In this document: positions 35,685 to 47,008 of the stretch, in pieces
How positions within the stretch are numbered: the stretch's first letter is position 1
Layout of the letters: each line of letters opens with the position of its first letter
Assembly: GCA_963920765.1 (NCBI GenBank)
Contig: OY987247.1
Location: 17,394,471-17,458,470, forward strand
Reading direction: 5' to 3'
DNA: 64,000 nucleotides
DNA from: Ulota crispa
Lineage: Eukaryota > Streptophyta > Bryopsida > Orthotrichales > Orthotrichaceae
Made by a program: the position numbers and the translations under genes
Notes under the pieces: model-generated
The model's input: the letters and a program-made list of their open reading frames with translations, nothing else
Databases searched by the model: none
Told to the model about the DNA's origin: nothing

Positions 35685-36685
35685 CGCCCAGCAACCTCGC
35701 CACAATCCAAACACTCAAAACAAACAATCTCTCCCTCTCTCCCTCAAATGTTCACCCCAACATCAACCTGCCATCAAAGCAACCATTCAAAAACCAACGT
35801 TGCCAAATCCTAAACTCAATTCGCGCAATCCCACCAACACCACCCGCTCTCAAATCCTCTCGATCATACCACCAACCTGCAGTTTACTCGCAACCGTGGC
35901 ATCTATCAAGAAACACCATCGCGAACTCTGGCACTCGATTTGCAATGCATACACTTCTTCCGGCACGCAACGGACAATCGCGCAATGGCATGGATTGCAT
36001 TTCACCTTGTGATCACGGAATGTCACTACATCCTACAAAACTCCTACCACTCCTCGGTACCTACCAACCAACCCGCCACTGTGACTCATCGTCCGATGCG
36101 ATGCGGGGCACCTTCAGCCCCGAATTCTCCAATTGGAATCGCGTTTTGGTGAAAAACTGGGAGCCCGGAGGCGCGAGAAATCACGATGCGAGGTTTGAAA
36201 TGGAGATGGAGATGGGGAACCGTGAGGGGGCGTGAGGCAGGGGTGTGAGGAACTGAACAATCGACCGCTCCGGAATGCGTGCTGCCGGAGGTGACGCGCT
36301 CTGTCAGAGCTTGTCAGAGCTTGCGCGCTGGATCATGCCTGCTGTTCCGGGCTTCGATGAATGCCAGCTGGACTTTTTTGGGGTGCGTGCCTATCGGAGT
36401 CGATCCGATCTGGCACTTGGTCCGTCACGATGGTGGAGGAGACGGGGAGACGAGGAGACGAGGTTGTCAGTTGGGTAGGGCCAGTGGTATTTCCACGTGG
36501 CTATCATCATGCACAGCTGGCTCTTGGCGTTCCAAGGACGCGAAGAAGAAGGGGGCGCTTCACAGTACGCCTCAAATCCCACGTTGTGGTTCATTGCATT
36601 TTGCTTATAAGGTAGGAGGCTCAAATTCAGCTCAAGGTTCTAATTGTATTCACGTCTAAGTCTAGGAAAGGTTGATATGTTCATT

Positions 36686-36688
<3 letters not shown>
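35685..36688. other. Upstream region of the oxidoreductase, no second gene
   Basis: C- and CT-rich 5'UTR-like sequence on the gene's coding-opposite strand up to about 35800, then mixed sequence. Several short open frames show no start context, domain or splice support. Confidence 0.4.

Positions 36689-36757
<69 letters not shown>
36689..36757. repeat. (AT)n microsatellite, about 34 units
   Basis: Uninterrupted AT dinucleotides. Confidence 0.95.
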
Positions 36758-36762
<5 letters not shown>

Positions 36763-36837
36763 TAGAATGCATCTTAAAAGTGTCTCTAGTGGTAATTCTT
36801 GACAATTTCATAACTAAGGACAACAAATCCGTAGTCG

Positions 36838-37090
36838 AATTATGAGGATGTGAGTGCATGAGGTTTTGCAGCCCAATTATGGGGATGTGAATGTGTGGGG
36901 TTTTGTAATGGAATTGTGGAAATGTGAATGCATGGGATTCCGTAACCGAATTATGGAAATGGGGGCATGAACATTAAGGACACGGGGATATTTAAGGGGC
37001 ACGGGCATAGAGGGCACAAGGATAGGGGACATGGGGTAGGGGCACGGGGATAGGGGACATGGGGATAGGGGGCACGGAGATAGGGGTCAC
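36838..37090 (+). repeat. 37-bp repeats followed by a G-rich minisatellite
   Basis: 36838-36962: three to four imperfect copies of a unit starting AATTATGGGGATGTGAATG. 36963-37090: variants of 'GGGGATAGGGGACATGG' repeated, with many GGGG runs on the plus strand. Both lie directly before the Helitron-like end and may belong to that element. Confidence 0.7.
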
Positions 37091-37098
37091 AAGACTCA

Positions 37099-37128
37099 AC
37101 CCGTTAGTACAACGGGTGAGTAAACTAG
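37099..37128 (+). mobile_element. Helitron-like 3' terminus
   Basis: A 7-bp stem ACCCGTT / AACGGGT (37099-37105, 37111-37117) is followed by eight bases and CTAG at 37125-37128, then T. This is the hairpin-plus-CTRR end of plant Helitrons inserted before T. I could not fix the 5' TC end, so only the terminus is given. Confidence 0.5.
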
Positions 37129-37489
37129 TCTATTATTATTATTGATGAGTTAGATAGGCTAAGCATGCAATGGGGTTTGCAAAGATGGGACTTGGGACAT
37201 TGTATGACTCTTGGGTTTCCAAGAAGCAACAAGGTCATTTCACCATCCACCATGGTTGAATGTACTATAGTGATATGCAACCCACCAACTCCTCAATTTG
37301 AACTCTTGGTCTCTTCATTCATTAGTATGCAAAGGCCAAGGTAAGTGAGCCAAGGCCATGCATGCTTTTGGCATTCCACTTTTCATAGTGTCAAGATATT
37401 CAAATTGTTGTGATGAGTATTTTATGTAAAAACCTTAAAGAAAAAAAATAAGTGTTACTCTTTAATGCTCCTATTATCTTATGTTTGGT

Positions 37490-38084
37490 AAACCCTAAAG
37501 GACCAAGGGTGTTTTTTGAGAAAAAATCTTAGACTCTACCAACTTTTAGTGCATTGCCCAAAATTGAAAAGAAGTACTTTTTTTTTGAATTTCAACCATA
37601 CAAAAGTGTGTTAAAAAAATAAATCAATGTGTTCAAAAAAAATTAGCCCATTTGACTGTGGAGATTGTAAGATTATAAGTTTGAAGTGCATATTTTTCAT
37701 TCTTGCAAATTAAAGTTAGCAAACTTTGAGCACTCCTAGAGTAAAATTTACTCTACGCAAAAATGAGGTTTATGACCATTCATAAATACATGATGTAAGA
37801 TCAGTTCATGAAAAAATTCAAAAGCAAATATAAAGTCTAGCTTATTCTAAATCACCTTGCAATGCAAGGAGATTAAGTGAATTGGCAATACATTAGTCAT
37901 TCTTTTATGGATTTCCTCTGCATTGAGGAAGTCTTTTGTTTGAAATCCAAGCAATGAAATGTTAGAGAAAAACATTCGGAATATGTGAAAAAAAAATTTC
38001 AAGAGATTTGGATTTACAAATTGAAAAGATAATAGGGCTTGAAGTTAGAAAAATACATTTTTTCTTGAAACCCCCCGATCATAG
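37490..38084 (+). mobile_element. Truncated TTAA-family element
   Basis: Begins ACCCTAAAGGACCAAGGG and its first 300 bp resemble 49059-49966. No right terminus is found before the next element at 38089. Confidence 0.4.
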
Positions 38085-38621
38085 TTAACCCCTAAATGCC
38101 CGGAGGACCAAAAGTGTCTTTGCATGATTTTAAAGACTTGTTTGAGGCATTGGGTTTAATTTTTTGATCTTGTTATAAAGTACAATTATGAGGCATTTAA
38201 GTTTTCCATGTCAATGGAGTAATAGTGAGGAAAGCCAAATGTTGTAGAAGTGCTACAAGAGATTTGATTGGGTGAAACACCATATGGAGCATGGTGGCAA
38301 GCAATGTTTTACAAGCTGCAATTGATCAATATTCCTTACAAGCTTCTTTGTGTGTGCTTTGTGGTAGCAAGAAATTTGTTGGCAAGGGTTCAAGCATGTT
38401 CTAGACCCTTGTTATGGCAACTCTCATTAACTAAGTTGGTCATTGTTTTCCATACAATAGCAATTTGAAGTCCTAAAACTTGACACAAAAAGAAGAGCAA
38501 TCTTCAATAATTTACAAGTGCCTGCATTCATATCTAATCTTGATACTCACAAAATTTGAGATGAATCAGGGGCTTATAGAATTTTATAAAAATCATCAAA
38601 TAGTAACTACCTACCGAAAAG

Positions 38622-38793
38622 CACTAGAAGAAACCAATGTTTTTTTATAACGTTTTATTTTGGATGTCTACTTGTTTTTATGTTAACAATGACATCAAAT
38701 ATGACATCAAGATGTCAATTTTAACATCTATTCTAAAATAATTCAAGTGAACGTTCAAAAAATAGTTATAAAGAACATGGGTTTCTTCTAGTG
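38622..38793. mobile_element. 172-bp CACTA-like MITE
   Basis: CACTAGAAGAAACCAATG and its near-exact inverse GGGTTTCTTCTAGTG bound a mostly palindromic body. Flanking triplets AAG and CAG nearly match. Confidence 0.6.
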
Positions 38794-38826
38794 CAGTGAG
38801 ATTTTGTTAGGCTGAACCCAAAAGTA

Positions 38827-39114
38827 CACTACAAGAAAAAGGGCCATTTTTTACTAAGGATTTTTATTACAAAAAAGACTAAGACAACTACACTTTTGTC
38901 ACTAGTATTTATGACCACATGTAGTCAAAAATAATTAATTTATGATTGTATAATTTCATTTCGTCATAAATAATTTAATTTATGACTACACATAGTCATA
39001 AATTAAATTACTTATGACTACATGTGGTCATAAATACTAGTCACAAAAGTGTAATCGTCTTAGTGTTTTGGTAGTCAAAATCCTTAGTCAAAAATGGCCC
39101 ATTTTCTTGTAATG
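38827..39114. mobile_element. 288-bp CACTA-type MITE with GTA target duplication
   Basis: CACTACAAGAAAAAGGGCC and GGCCCATTTTCTTGTAATG bound a long hairpin whose interior is built on 'TTATGACTACATGTGGTCAT'-like sequence. GTA at 38824-38826 and 39115-39117. Confidence 0.75.
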
Positions 39115-39391
39115 GTAGGAGCGTAAGGCTTGAAGATAAAAAGCATAGCAAAAAAGTCTTTTTTTTTCTCTCTTTTACCACTTTTTTGTTGTTTGATCAA
39201 ATGTTATAATCTCCCATCGCCCATTGTCAATTGTTCCCAAAATTTGCAAGCCGTTTTCTAAGTAGGTGCTCCACTATTTTCAATGGACACTTTTTGTGGA
39301 TTATCCGACTGATTGAGATACAATGCATCAAAGTTGTAGGTCTCCCAAAACCCTAATTTTGGTGAAAATGGCATGGGCACTCAAGGGTTAA

Positions 39392-39959
39392 CAAAGTTTG
39401 ACTCCTCTTAGAATGTGATGCGAGAGCTTAGTTTTTTTTTTTTGAAAATTGTATACCATATTTTATTAGATACATACATGCCAACTTTCAAAAGTTGATG
39501 AGAGTTTTAGCGTAAGATTCTCTAAAGATGCCCAAATTGCCCAAGCTCTTTTAGGTTGCATAATTTTTGAACAACAATTTTGAGAAACTTTCAATGTAAT
39601 TCAATGACTCCATATGACCCTACTTGAGTTCTCAAATGTTTGTTGAACAGACACTTGTCCTTTATGAGTTAAGCAAGGTGTGTTTTTGTCTTTTATCTCA
39701 ATCATAGCATTACACTATTTTTCTTAAAGTTTCTACCTAATTCTTTTGTACACTATTGAATGGATATTATGTGGTAGGCAAATAATTGTACAATTCATGT
39801 TCTCAAATTCTATTGGAATGAAGTTAAACTAAATGTTGCACATTTTTTATTTATTTTATTAAATATATCTCTTTTGTGAAGTAAAAGTTATAACCCTAAA
39901 AAAATTTGAAGGGAGATTTTAAAGATTTCAAAATGATTTTGAAATCCAGAAAAGACACA
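39392..39959. other. AT-rich spacer before the tRNA gene
   Basis: No gene. Near the tRNA the minus strand has CTTTTC at about 39950-39955, a usable Pol III terminator. Confidence 0.45.
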
Positions 39960-40032
39960 TGGAGATGCGGGGTATCGATCCCCGTACCTCTCGCATGCTA
40001 AGCGAGCGCTCTACCATCTGAGCTACATCCCC
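39960..40032 (-). tRNA. tRNA-Ala (AGC)
   Basis: The 73-nt minus-strand sequence begins GGGGATGTAGCTCAGATGG and ends CCCCGCATCTCC plus discriminator A. It folds as a cloverleaf with anticodon loop CTTAGCA (anticodon AGC). The acceptor stem carries the G3:U70 pair that marks alanine tRNAs. No intron. A and B boxes are present (TAGCTCAGATGG; GGGATCGATACCC). CCA is not encoded. Confidence 0.95.
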
Positions 40033-40301
40033 ACTAACGCGGCTCAATAAACCGCGGACATGTTTTCGATCGGTCAAATTAAGAACTTTATAAAGATGGC
40101 TCGCCCTGAAGCGCGATAATTAAGACTGGGTTTAATATCTGAAGCGTCGAAAACACAAGCTGTGCATTTACGCGTCACCGCGTTGTCGCATTATATTTCG
40201 TCGAGCTCAGGGGCATTTCTTCACCTTGATCGTGAAGGGCATTTGCTTCAGTCGCCCATAGCCAGGGGTGGCGTGCAAAGCAGCAGGGAGCGGCGGCAAC
40301 C

Positions 40302-40595
40302 ATGGATTGGGAGGGGCAGAAGTTAGCGGAGCAGCTGATGCAGTATTTCCTGGTGGGAGCGGCGTTGCTAGCGTTCCTGACGGGCTATTTCTCGGGCTCC
40401 TACAGCACCATGCTCTACATTTATCTCGCGGGCGTGGTGGTGACATTCTTGGTAGCTGTTCCTGACTGGCCCTTCTTCAATCGTCACAAGTTCACCTGGT
40501 TGGAGCCCATGTACGCCGACAAGCCGAGCCAACGAGTGATCGCGCGCCAGCACGCCGCGGGGAAGAAGGGCACCAAGTCGCAAAGCAAGCGGTAA
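40302..40595 (+). CDS. SPCS1: Signal peptidase complex subunit 1 (SPC1/SPC12)
   Basis: Single exon, 97 residues. The start MDWEGQKLAEQLMQ matches the plant family. Two membrane segments at about residues 15-31 and 36-53 form the short hairpin typical of this small ER subunit. The conserved PDWPFFNRH follows at 54-62, then a basic Lys/Ser-rich cytosolic tail ending GTKSQSKR. It is a non-catalytic member of the ER signal peptidase complex, which removes signal peptides during translocation; family studies link it to substrate selection at membrane segments. Length is normal. It lies 270 bp from the divergent tRNA-Ala; the shared spacer probably holds its promoter, although I see no clear TATA box. 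Confidence 0.93.
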   Translation: MDWEGQKLAEQLMQYFLVGAALLAFLTGYFSGSYSTMLYIYLAGVVVTFLVAVPDWPFFNRHKFTWLEPMYADKPSQRVIARQHAAGKKGTKSQSKR

Positions 40596-41724
40596 TCAAT
40601 TGCGACAATCTCACAGCTCGTGAATTCGAGAACTGAAACCCTAGTTTTTGATTACTACTTAATTAGGGTTAGTATGAGATAGTGCGCTCCAGATTTAGGG
40701 TTGTTCATGTCAGAGCGATTGAAGATTCCCTGTGATCTATACACGCATGAACTCTAACCAGAATCTTTCGAAATCTGCAAATGTATCCTGTGCATATTAA
40801 CGAATTTCCTGTTGGTTTATTGTGATATTGTTTTTCGTGGAATTCTGAAAGAGATACATGTTTCCTGGTAAATCGATTTTTACGGTGACGTGCACTGATC
40901 GCTTTGATCTTCAAGTTTTTCATCGCGAGTCTGGGAAGCAGGTGTTTCAAAGCTCGTAAGATGCACCTCTCATTCTTTCTGGTTTTTTTGTGACAAACGA
41001 GACTGACTCCGACACTTATATCTTAATTTCAATGATTCTTTCCTGTTATTATCGAAAGTGTTTATCTGGTTTGTAAGGTATTATACGACTCGAGTATGGG
41101 CTCGTGAGATTTAGTGTGATGGAAATTTGAATGAACATACGAATAAGAGCATTATGTGCTTGCGACTTCATTCTTGTTGCAATTTTCCGATGTGGCCGAG
41201 GAAGTCCTATCCTGGTTCATATCACATATTCTTGAACTTGGCGTTCCTCCCCATGTTGATACTAGGGTAACATTATGACTTTCTGGTCATAGTTATTATT
41301 TCATGTTGTAATACTCAGATTGCTCTTATGGCTTTGATTAAATTCAGATCAACTTGTTTGCTTTTCTCTTTCCGCATATATTCAAGCGTTGTAGATGTTG
41401 TGTTGAATCATCCGGATGGACATCAACAACCCCTTTTGCCATGTGAATTCTGGCTGGCAGAGATACACATCAAAGGAACACGGGGTTTGAGAGATCTCTG
41501 TGGAATTGGAGTGTACTGTTTTCTGGAGCCATACTGCTTGGCAGTTCAGAGAGATGTTTCCACGATTCAAAGTTTTTGACTTTAGTGCAGGCAATTGGCA
41601 ATGAAGATCCGAGAGGTAGACTTCGTTAGATTAAAGCATTGGCTATTATCCTACGTGGGACGTGTGACTGGGACAATTTTCTATTGGTACAGTAGATGTA
41701 AACTAAAAATAAGAGTTGGGGTTT
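40596..41724. other. 3' flank of SPCS1, no second gene
   Basis: Mixed composition, probably 3'UTR at first. Short frames at 41328-41579 lack domain or splice support. Confidence 0.4.
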
Positions 41725-41794
41725 GTCCCATACTGTTTGGCGGCGGGGGAGAGTACCCGTCAGTACAAGGAGGGCCGGTTGGGAGATGAGAAGT
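41725..41794 (+). promoter_or_regulatory. U2 upstream control region, copy 1
   Basis: GTCCCATACTG at 41725-41735 resembles the plant snRNA upstream sequence element (consensus RTCCCACATCG) at about -70 to -60. From CATACTG to the start, only 5 of about 65 positions differ from the second U2 copy. At -30, where plant Pol II snRNA genes usually have a TATA box, there is GC-rich GGAGGGCCGG instead. Confidence 0.6.
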
Positions 41795-41985
41795 ATACCT
41801 TTCTCGGCCTTTTGGCTAAGATCAAGTGTAGTATCTGTTCTTATCAGTTTAATATCTGATACGGGGGTCATCGACCCCCATGATATTAATCTAATTTTTC
41901 TCGGGTGCGGGGCCATACGGCAGCTTGCTGCTCGGCCCCGCGCGCGTCGCCTTGGTCTTGCACTACTTCCTTGGCAGGCGGAGCC
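41795..41985 (+). ncRNA. U2: U2 spliceosomal snRNA, copy 1
   Basis: Begins ATACCTTTCTCGGCCTTTTG, the invariant U2 5' end. GTAGTA at positions 34-39 pairs with the intron branch site. Stem II (GATACGGGGGTC with GACCCCC) is intact, then the Sm site AATTTTTC, then stems III/IV with the GCACTACTTCC loop that binds U2B''. The end near 41985 is estimated from family length; CCAAACAGGAAGTCA at about 42023 fits the plant 3'-end box. Apparently functional. Confidence 0.93.
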
Positions 41986-43464
41986 CTCTTTCCCTCCTCG
42001 GAGGGAAATCCAATCTTAATTCCAAACAGGAAGTCACCGGACATCACCATGGTCTCCCAGGGGATCCCTAACGCTCAGATAATAGTGAAGGTTGGCTCTA
42101 AAGTGGATTTATTTACTTCAGAATGAGTTGCTTGGGGTTGCAGCTCCTGCTTTGTGGGAAGGTGTTGCTGAACAAATTAAATAGGGTTTGATAGGGCCTG
42201 CAACTGGTTACGGAAGTTGATTGCGTGGGAGTGGAGAAGTGGGTTGAAGGTTGCGGGACCAGGAGCAAGCCGACCGATTCACTTAATAGGGGCTTCAATC
42301 CTCGGGGAGAAAATAGTTATCCAAAGGCATTTTCACATAAGGAAAGAAAAGTACCAAGGTTAAGAATAGTGCAAACATGGGTTCTCTTGTTTGAGGTGTC
42401 AAGATTTTTCCGCACAAGTGCACAACAGATTTACCTACGGAATGCACCGAGTTTTTAAAACCTCGTAACGAAAAAGGATGTGAAAGAAAGTGAAATTAAA
42501 AGTTTTTCTTCCTGCCCAAGCACGAACTTGCAGAGAAAATTGTTTGGAGATGGAATGCCCATCCAACAATGCAAGAGCTCCGAAGCTGGTTTGACTGTTT
42601 GACATGTTGTCTTTTTTTAATTGTTTTTTCAAAGAACCTGAGATGGTACAGCTTTGCTTGAAGAGACTTGCCACCAGCACCATCAGAGAGTTCCCCCACG
42701 ACAGTGAGACAGCCTGGGCACATCACAGGGTTTCTGGTGTGCTGCAGATTCATGGAGATTCTAGAGTTCCAGATGACCAGTTTTGCTGTTACAAAACACT
42801 CCTTCACAAATCATAATTCTGAAACTATTTTAGGCCATATTTGATTTTACATAAAAAGCGCTAGGTCTACGTGCTTCACTTAAAAAATGGTGAGAGTTCA
42901 GTTCCATCCTACAAGGTTGATTATCCAAACACTAAAAACTAAAAACTTAAATAAATGACATTGTAATGAAATCTAACAACAAGCCCCAAAACAAGGACTT
43001 GGTCTGCCGTAAATACCCCTGGTGTGAAATTCAGCTGTGCAGCCTGTACTCCTTTTCAAATCACCCTTCATTTGTGCCCAAAATCATAAACATATAAAAA
43101 ATCTACCATAAAAGTCACCACAAGCTAGAACAAAAGATTTAATTTCCATCTCAGTTCTAGAAGAAGGTATACACAGCAACCACAACATCCACAAGCGCGA
43201 CTAAGAAGGTAAAAGAAAGAGGCCTTTGATTTCAGGTATCCACACTCAAGCTTCATGCTACATAAACACCAACTGGTAGACCTTTCTATTGTATTGCAGC
43301 AAACTCGATCTCAACTCAATAGTAGTGCAATTCTAGAGCAAAATTTGAATAGATGGAACAGCAATTTTCTGAAGGCAAAAAAAAAGGGAAATAAAGAAGG
43401 AAAGAGAGGAGATGGTGGGCTATCTTACAAGAGGAATTAGTTATGTACAGGTACATGTATATAT
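41986..43464. other. Between U2 copy 1 and PHT1, no gene
   Basis: Includes the U2 3' box near 42023 and, toward 43464, the probable PHT1 3'UTR on the minus strand. Open frames at 42435-42816 occur on both strands without domain features. Confidence 0.4.
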
Positions 43465-45252
43465 CTACAGACGGTGTGGGGGCCGAAGGGCGGGGTCCCA
43501 AGGCATTTGCTTGAGCTCGTCGTGAAGGTGAGGATTAGTCACGGATTCTCGTTGATCGAAGTCGTTCTCGCCGGACAAATCCTCCAGGGACCGGCCCTTG
43601 GTCTCCGGCAACATGAAGGTGCAGAAGAAGCCCGTCAAGTTGATGATGGACAGCAGCAGGAAGGCGTTTTTGAGGCCAATACCGCTCGGGTAGCCCTTGT
43701 CGCGCGAGCTCGGCGACTTCCCTTGCGCGGCGTACAGGAACCCGAACGCACCCACGATGGCGCCAGCCTTGCCAGCCGCGGCGGAGACGCCGTGGCACGT
43801 GGAGCGCAGCCGCGCGGGGAAGAGCTCGGCGGGGATGATGAAGGTGGTGGCGTTGGGTCCGAAGTTGGCGAAGAAGAAGGTGAAGGCGTAGAGCACGAGG
43901 AACGCCACGTGGTTGCCGCCGCAGAACTTGCCGTCGCCGCACGGTTGCCCGCGGAGGTCGTAGTAGACATACGTGATGATGAACATGAAGAGCGTCATGA
44001 AGAAGAACCCGGTGAGCTGGATGACCCAGCGCCCGACGATGTCGATCAACGCCACCGTGAACCAGTAGCCCGGCACCGTGGAGCAGAGCGCGATCAGCGA
44101 CTGCGCTCGGGCCACCTTGAACACCTCCTCCAACGCGCTCATGGTCTTCTGCGGCGGCAACCACCCCACGGACGTGAAGATGTCCTTCTGGAACAGATTC
44201 TGGCTGTAGAACGCCACGTCCAGCAGAAACCACGTGCTCGTGCATCCCAGAAGCTCGATCCCGTGTCGCCTCACGAACTTCTTCGAAAACAATCCATACT
44301 CCTGTGCTGCAGCAGAAATGCCACGTCAGTTTTGCATTTTGGTCTGTTCCTTTTCAGCAGAACGTTCAGATTGAAGCTGCGAGGAGAAAGCTATGGCTGT
44401 GGATTGGAGCTTACATCGAGTGTGTTCCAGTGAGGTGTCAGAAATGGAGGGGAACGACATCTGCAGCACGCGGGACATGTCTTGCGCGGCGCGCCGGTTG
44501 TTCTTGATCACCAGCGCCGTGTAGCGCGCCGTCTCCGGCATCTGCATGCGGTAGTAGAAAGTGACGGCGGCAGGGACGGCGCCGAACATGAAGATGATCC
44601 GCCACACGTAATCAGCTTCGCGCGGCTGGGAGAGCACCTCGTTGACGTTGAACGGCGGCGACGGGAAGATCCGGCGGAAAATGGAGGCCACGATGATGGA
44701 GAAAGTGGCGCCGGCGACGATGCCGATGCCCTGCATGGCGAACACGGCGGCGATGAAGGCGCCCCTGGTCTTCTGGTTGGCATACTCGGACATGATGGTG
44801 GCCGAGAGCGGGTAATCGCCTCCGATCCCGAACCCCAACCAGAAGCGGAAGAAGCAGAGCGTGCTCATCACCGCCTTCGCGGAGCTCCCGAATGAGAGCC
44901 CCGAGGCGATGGAGGAGATGATCATGAGCACCAGCGTGTAGCCGTAGACGCGTTTCCGTCCCAGTCGATCGCCCAGCCACCCGAAGTAGAGCTGCCCGCA
45001 GAACGCCCCGCAGAGCGCCACCCCGTTCACGGCCGCGGCCACGTTCGGGGGCAGCACGCCCGGCGTGCGCGCCGCCGGGTCGTAGTAGTATAAGCGCCCC
45101 AGCAGTCGCGCCACCGTGGATATGCAGAAGAGGTCGTACGCGTCCGTGAAAAACCCCATTCCCGCGATGATGATCGTCGTGAAGTGATACCATTGTGTCC
45201 TCGCCTTGTCGAGCGCTCCCAGAACCTCCGACGATCCGGCTCCGATCGCCAT
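43465..45252 (-). CDS. PHT1: PHT1-type high-affinity phosphate:H+ symporter
   Basis: Two exons (45252-44415 and 44306-43465) with a 108-bp GT-AG intron join in phase to give 559 residues, about the usual 520-560. It is a major facilitator with twelve membrane segments. The N-terminal segment carries [12 protein letters not shown] (residues 31-42), the first cytosolic loop DRLGRK (95-100), and the family signature [13 protein letters not shown] (144-156). The C-terminal half has [26 protein letters not shown] and ends in [15 protein letters not shown]. The central loop [11 protein letters not shown] precedes the splice site. It imports phosphate across the plasma membrane using the proton gradient. 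Exons are very GC-rich; long antisense frames are shadows. The paralogue number is not readable, so the symbol names the family. Confidence 0.95.
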
Positions 45253-45276
45253 AGCCGTCGCCCGTCAAGCACTACC

Positions 45277-45839
45277 CTGCCAAACATACAGGCCACCATT
45301 GGTGATGAGCATTGCCACCACCCAACCCAGCGCCCCGTCTCCATAATCCTCAGCAAATCCTTCCCGTAACCAACATTCGCAAAGCCATCACGGCAATCCA
45401 TTCGAGGTCAACTGCTCAAAGCCAAGCGTAAAGCTGCCTTCGAGAGAGCTAGCCATGCCGTCAGAATTATAGCCAAAAACGGGACTCAAATAGGGTTTAA
45501 GGCCAAGTCCAACTCCATCATGGGAGGATTGCGCTCAAACCTCACTCAGATTCCCAAAACCGCAGTCAACACGCACATGACGACCGAGACCTCGGAGGTG
45601 TCCATTCCAAAGCCAAATTTTCACGGTCTGTCGAACTCAACACCCTTCTCAAGATTCGCTTACTCATAAACTCACTCGAGGTAAAAGCAAAAATCCACGA
45701 CTCGGAATTCAAAGCATCAGTAAAAAAAAGTAATTAATGACTCCGAATGAATTAAACCCCAATTCTCAAATTCGATTTCCCTTTGTACCGAATGCACAAA
45801 CCAAGACTGCAAGAAAAATGAGCTCGCTTGCTTGCTTAC
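45277..45839 (-). other. Probable 5'UTR intron of PHT1
   Basis: The minus strand has TTTGTAAG|GTAAGC at the 45840/45839 boundary and TTTGGCAG|GGTAGT at 45277/45276, 24 bases before the ATG. PHT1 genes often carry an intron in the 5'UTR. Inferred from splice-site form and place only. Confidence 0.4.
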
Positions 45840-46367
45840 CTTACAAATCCTCCGTGAGTGAGCAGAGCTATGGCGTCTTTCTCCAGGCGTGGCCGGGCCT
45901 GCTATCACACTCGTGCCTTCACATCTCTCTCTGTCTCCCAAACTCTCAAACACAAAAATCAATGTCCCTCGGCAATGCAACCCCAGGCTCCAAATTCGGG
46001 ATGCAATCTTGAACCCTCCATCAGACCTTCTCGTTGCGAAATGACACCATCAACGGCGCAAGCTCCCTGATGCAAGATTGCGCAAGCAACTTGCGAACGA
46101 TGATGACTACAGGAAGAAGCGCAGATGATGCCGAACATCGACTGCAGCCTTGAATCATTCCACCGCCAAACGAGTAGTTGGTACGAATTCCGATGGAAAC
46201 GTCCGAGAGATGATCTCGAAAGGAAGAAAAGCAAGAGAAAAGTTGGGTGAAATGGAACGATAAAGGCATCTGCTGCTGCGATCATAAGTTACACGGGGCT
46301 CGGCGCTCGTGCGATGCGCTTGGGACTGTGAGTGGGACCGCAGATGCGAGGTGCTCTTTGGTATATC

Positions 46368-46375
46368 GGATATCC
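46368..46375. promoter_or_regulatory. P1BS-type site GGATATCC
   Basis: Fits GNATATNC, the palindromic PHR1 binding site of phosphate-starvation genes, about 530 bp beyond the inferred 5'UTR intron donor of PHT1. The context supports it; the motif alone is weak. Confidence 0.45.
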
Positions 46376-46690
46376 TTGCACACTTTTGCCGAGTGCCCTG
46401 TTGCAGCTCGAACTACAGTAGCTCCCCGATCATTCCCTTCTAGACCCCCACTTGGACGATGCCACCGCCGCAACTCCCCCTCCTTTCGTTCGTTCTCAGC
46501 ATCTGGGCCCGCCCTGCTCTTCGGAGACGACGATGTTCCCATCGGAGATGACGAGTGTTCTCATCCGAGATGACGGGTGTTCCCACCGGGTATGACGACT
46601 GTTCCCCTGCTTGCTGACGTCATTGCTCTGCGGAGGCCCTGATCTCGGATGAACAACGGGTATAGACTCTCGGTCGGAATCTCGAAGATG

Positions 46691-46698
46691 GTATATTC
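46691..46698. promoter_or_regulatory. Second P1BS-type site GTATATTC
   Basis: Also fits GNATATNC, 316 bp further upstream of PHT1. Confidence 0.35.
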
Positions 46699-46793
46699 TT
46701 CAGGACACACTCATTTTAGATTAGGGGCTTCAAACATGAAATCTGGCCTTCGAACTTCTCACTTCACAGATCTCCACTCACTACACTAGAAGA

Positions 46794-47008
46794 AAAACAA
46801 CGATAAACGACTGCCACAAATCACAACGACTAGGCCACCATAACTGTCTTGTAGCTGCACAAACAACTGCACAACAATTGCACGACTAGATTATAATTGT
46901 GCAAATGTTGTGTAGTTGTTGTGCAGTTGTTTGTGAGTTGCAAAGTAGTTATGGTGACCTAGTTGTTGGGATTTGTGGCAGTTGTTTGTCCTTGTTTTTC
47001 TTCTAGTG
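46794..47008. mobile_element. 215-bp CACTA-like MITE with CTA target duplication
   Basis: CACTAGAAGAAAAACAA and TTGTTTTTCTTCTAGTG bound a hairpin. CTA at 46791-46793 and 47009-47011. The interior has 'GCACAACAATTGCACGACTA'-like inverted blocks. Confidence 0.7.

Larger units (their letters stand above)
38089..39387 (+). mobile_element. 1.3-kb TTAA element carrying two CACTA-type MITEs
   Basis: TTAA at 38085-38088 and 39388-39391. The ends are CCCCTAAATGCCCGGAGG and, inward, CCCTTGAGTGCCCATGCC. Its body matches 55731-56488 in reverse ('GAGATTAAATCATTTGATCA'-type block). The two MITEs 38622-38793 and 38827-39114 explain the extra length. Confidence 0.65.

Noticed and set aside
35572-36659. Several 70-146-residue frames upstream of the oxidoreductase
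   Set aside because: No domains, no splice or promoter support; low-complexity Pro/Thr/Ser or Arg-rich translations.
42435-42816. Overlapping frames on both strands between U2 and PHT1
   Set aside because: No conserved motif and no consistent splice signals.
43474-44433. 319-residue open frame on the plus strand over PHT1
   Set aside because: Antisense shadow of the GC-rich PHT1 exon 2; Arg/Glu/Gly-rich composition and no domain.
45858-46573. Frames in the region upstream of PHT1
   Set aside because: Better explained as 5'UTR and promoter of PHT1.
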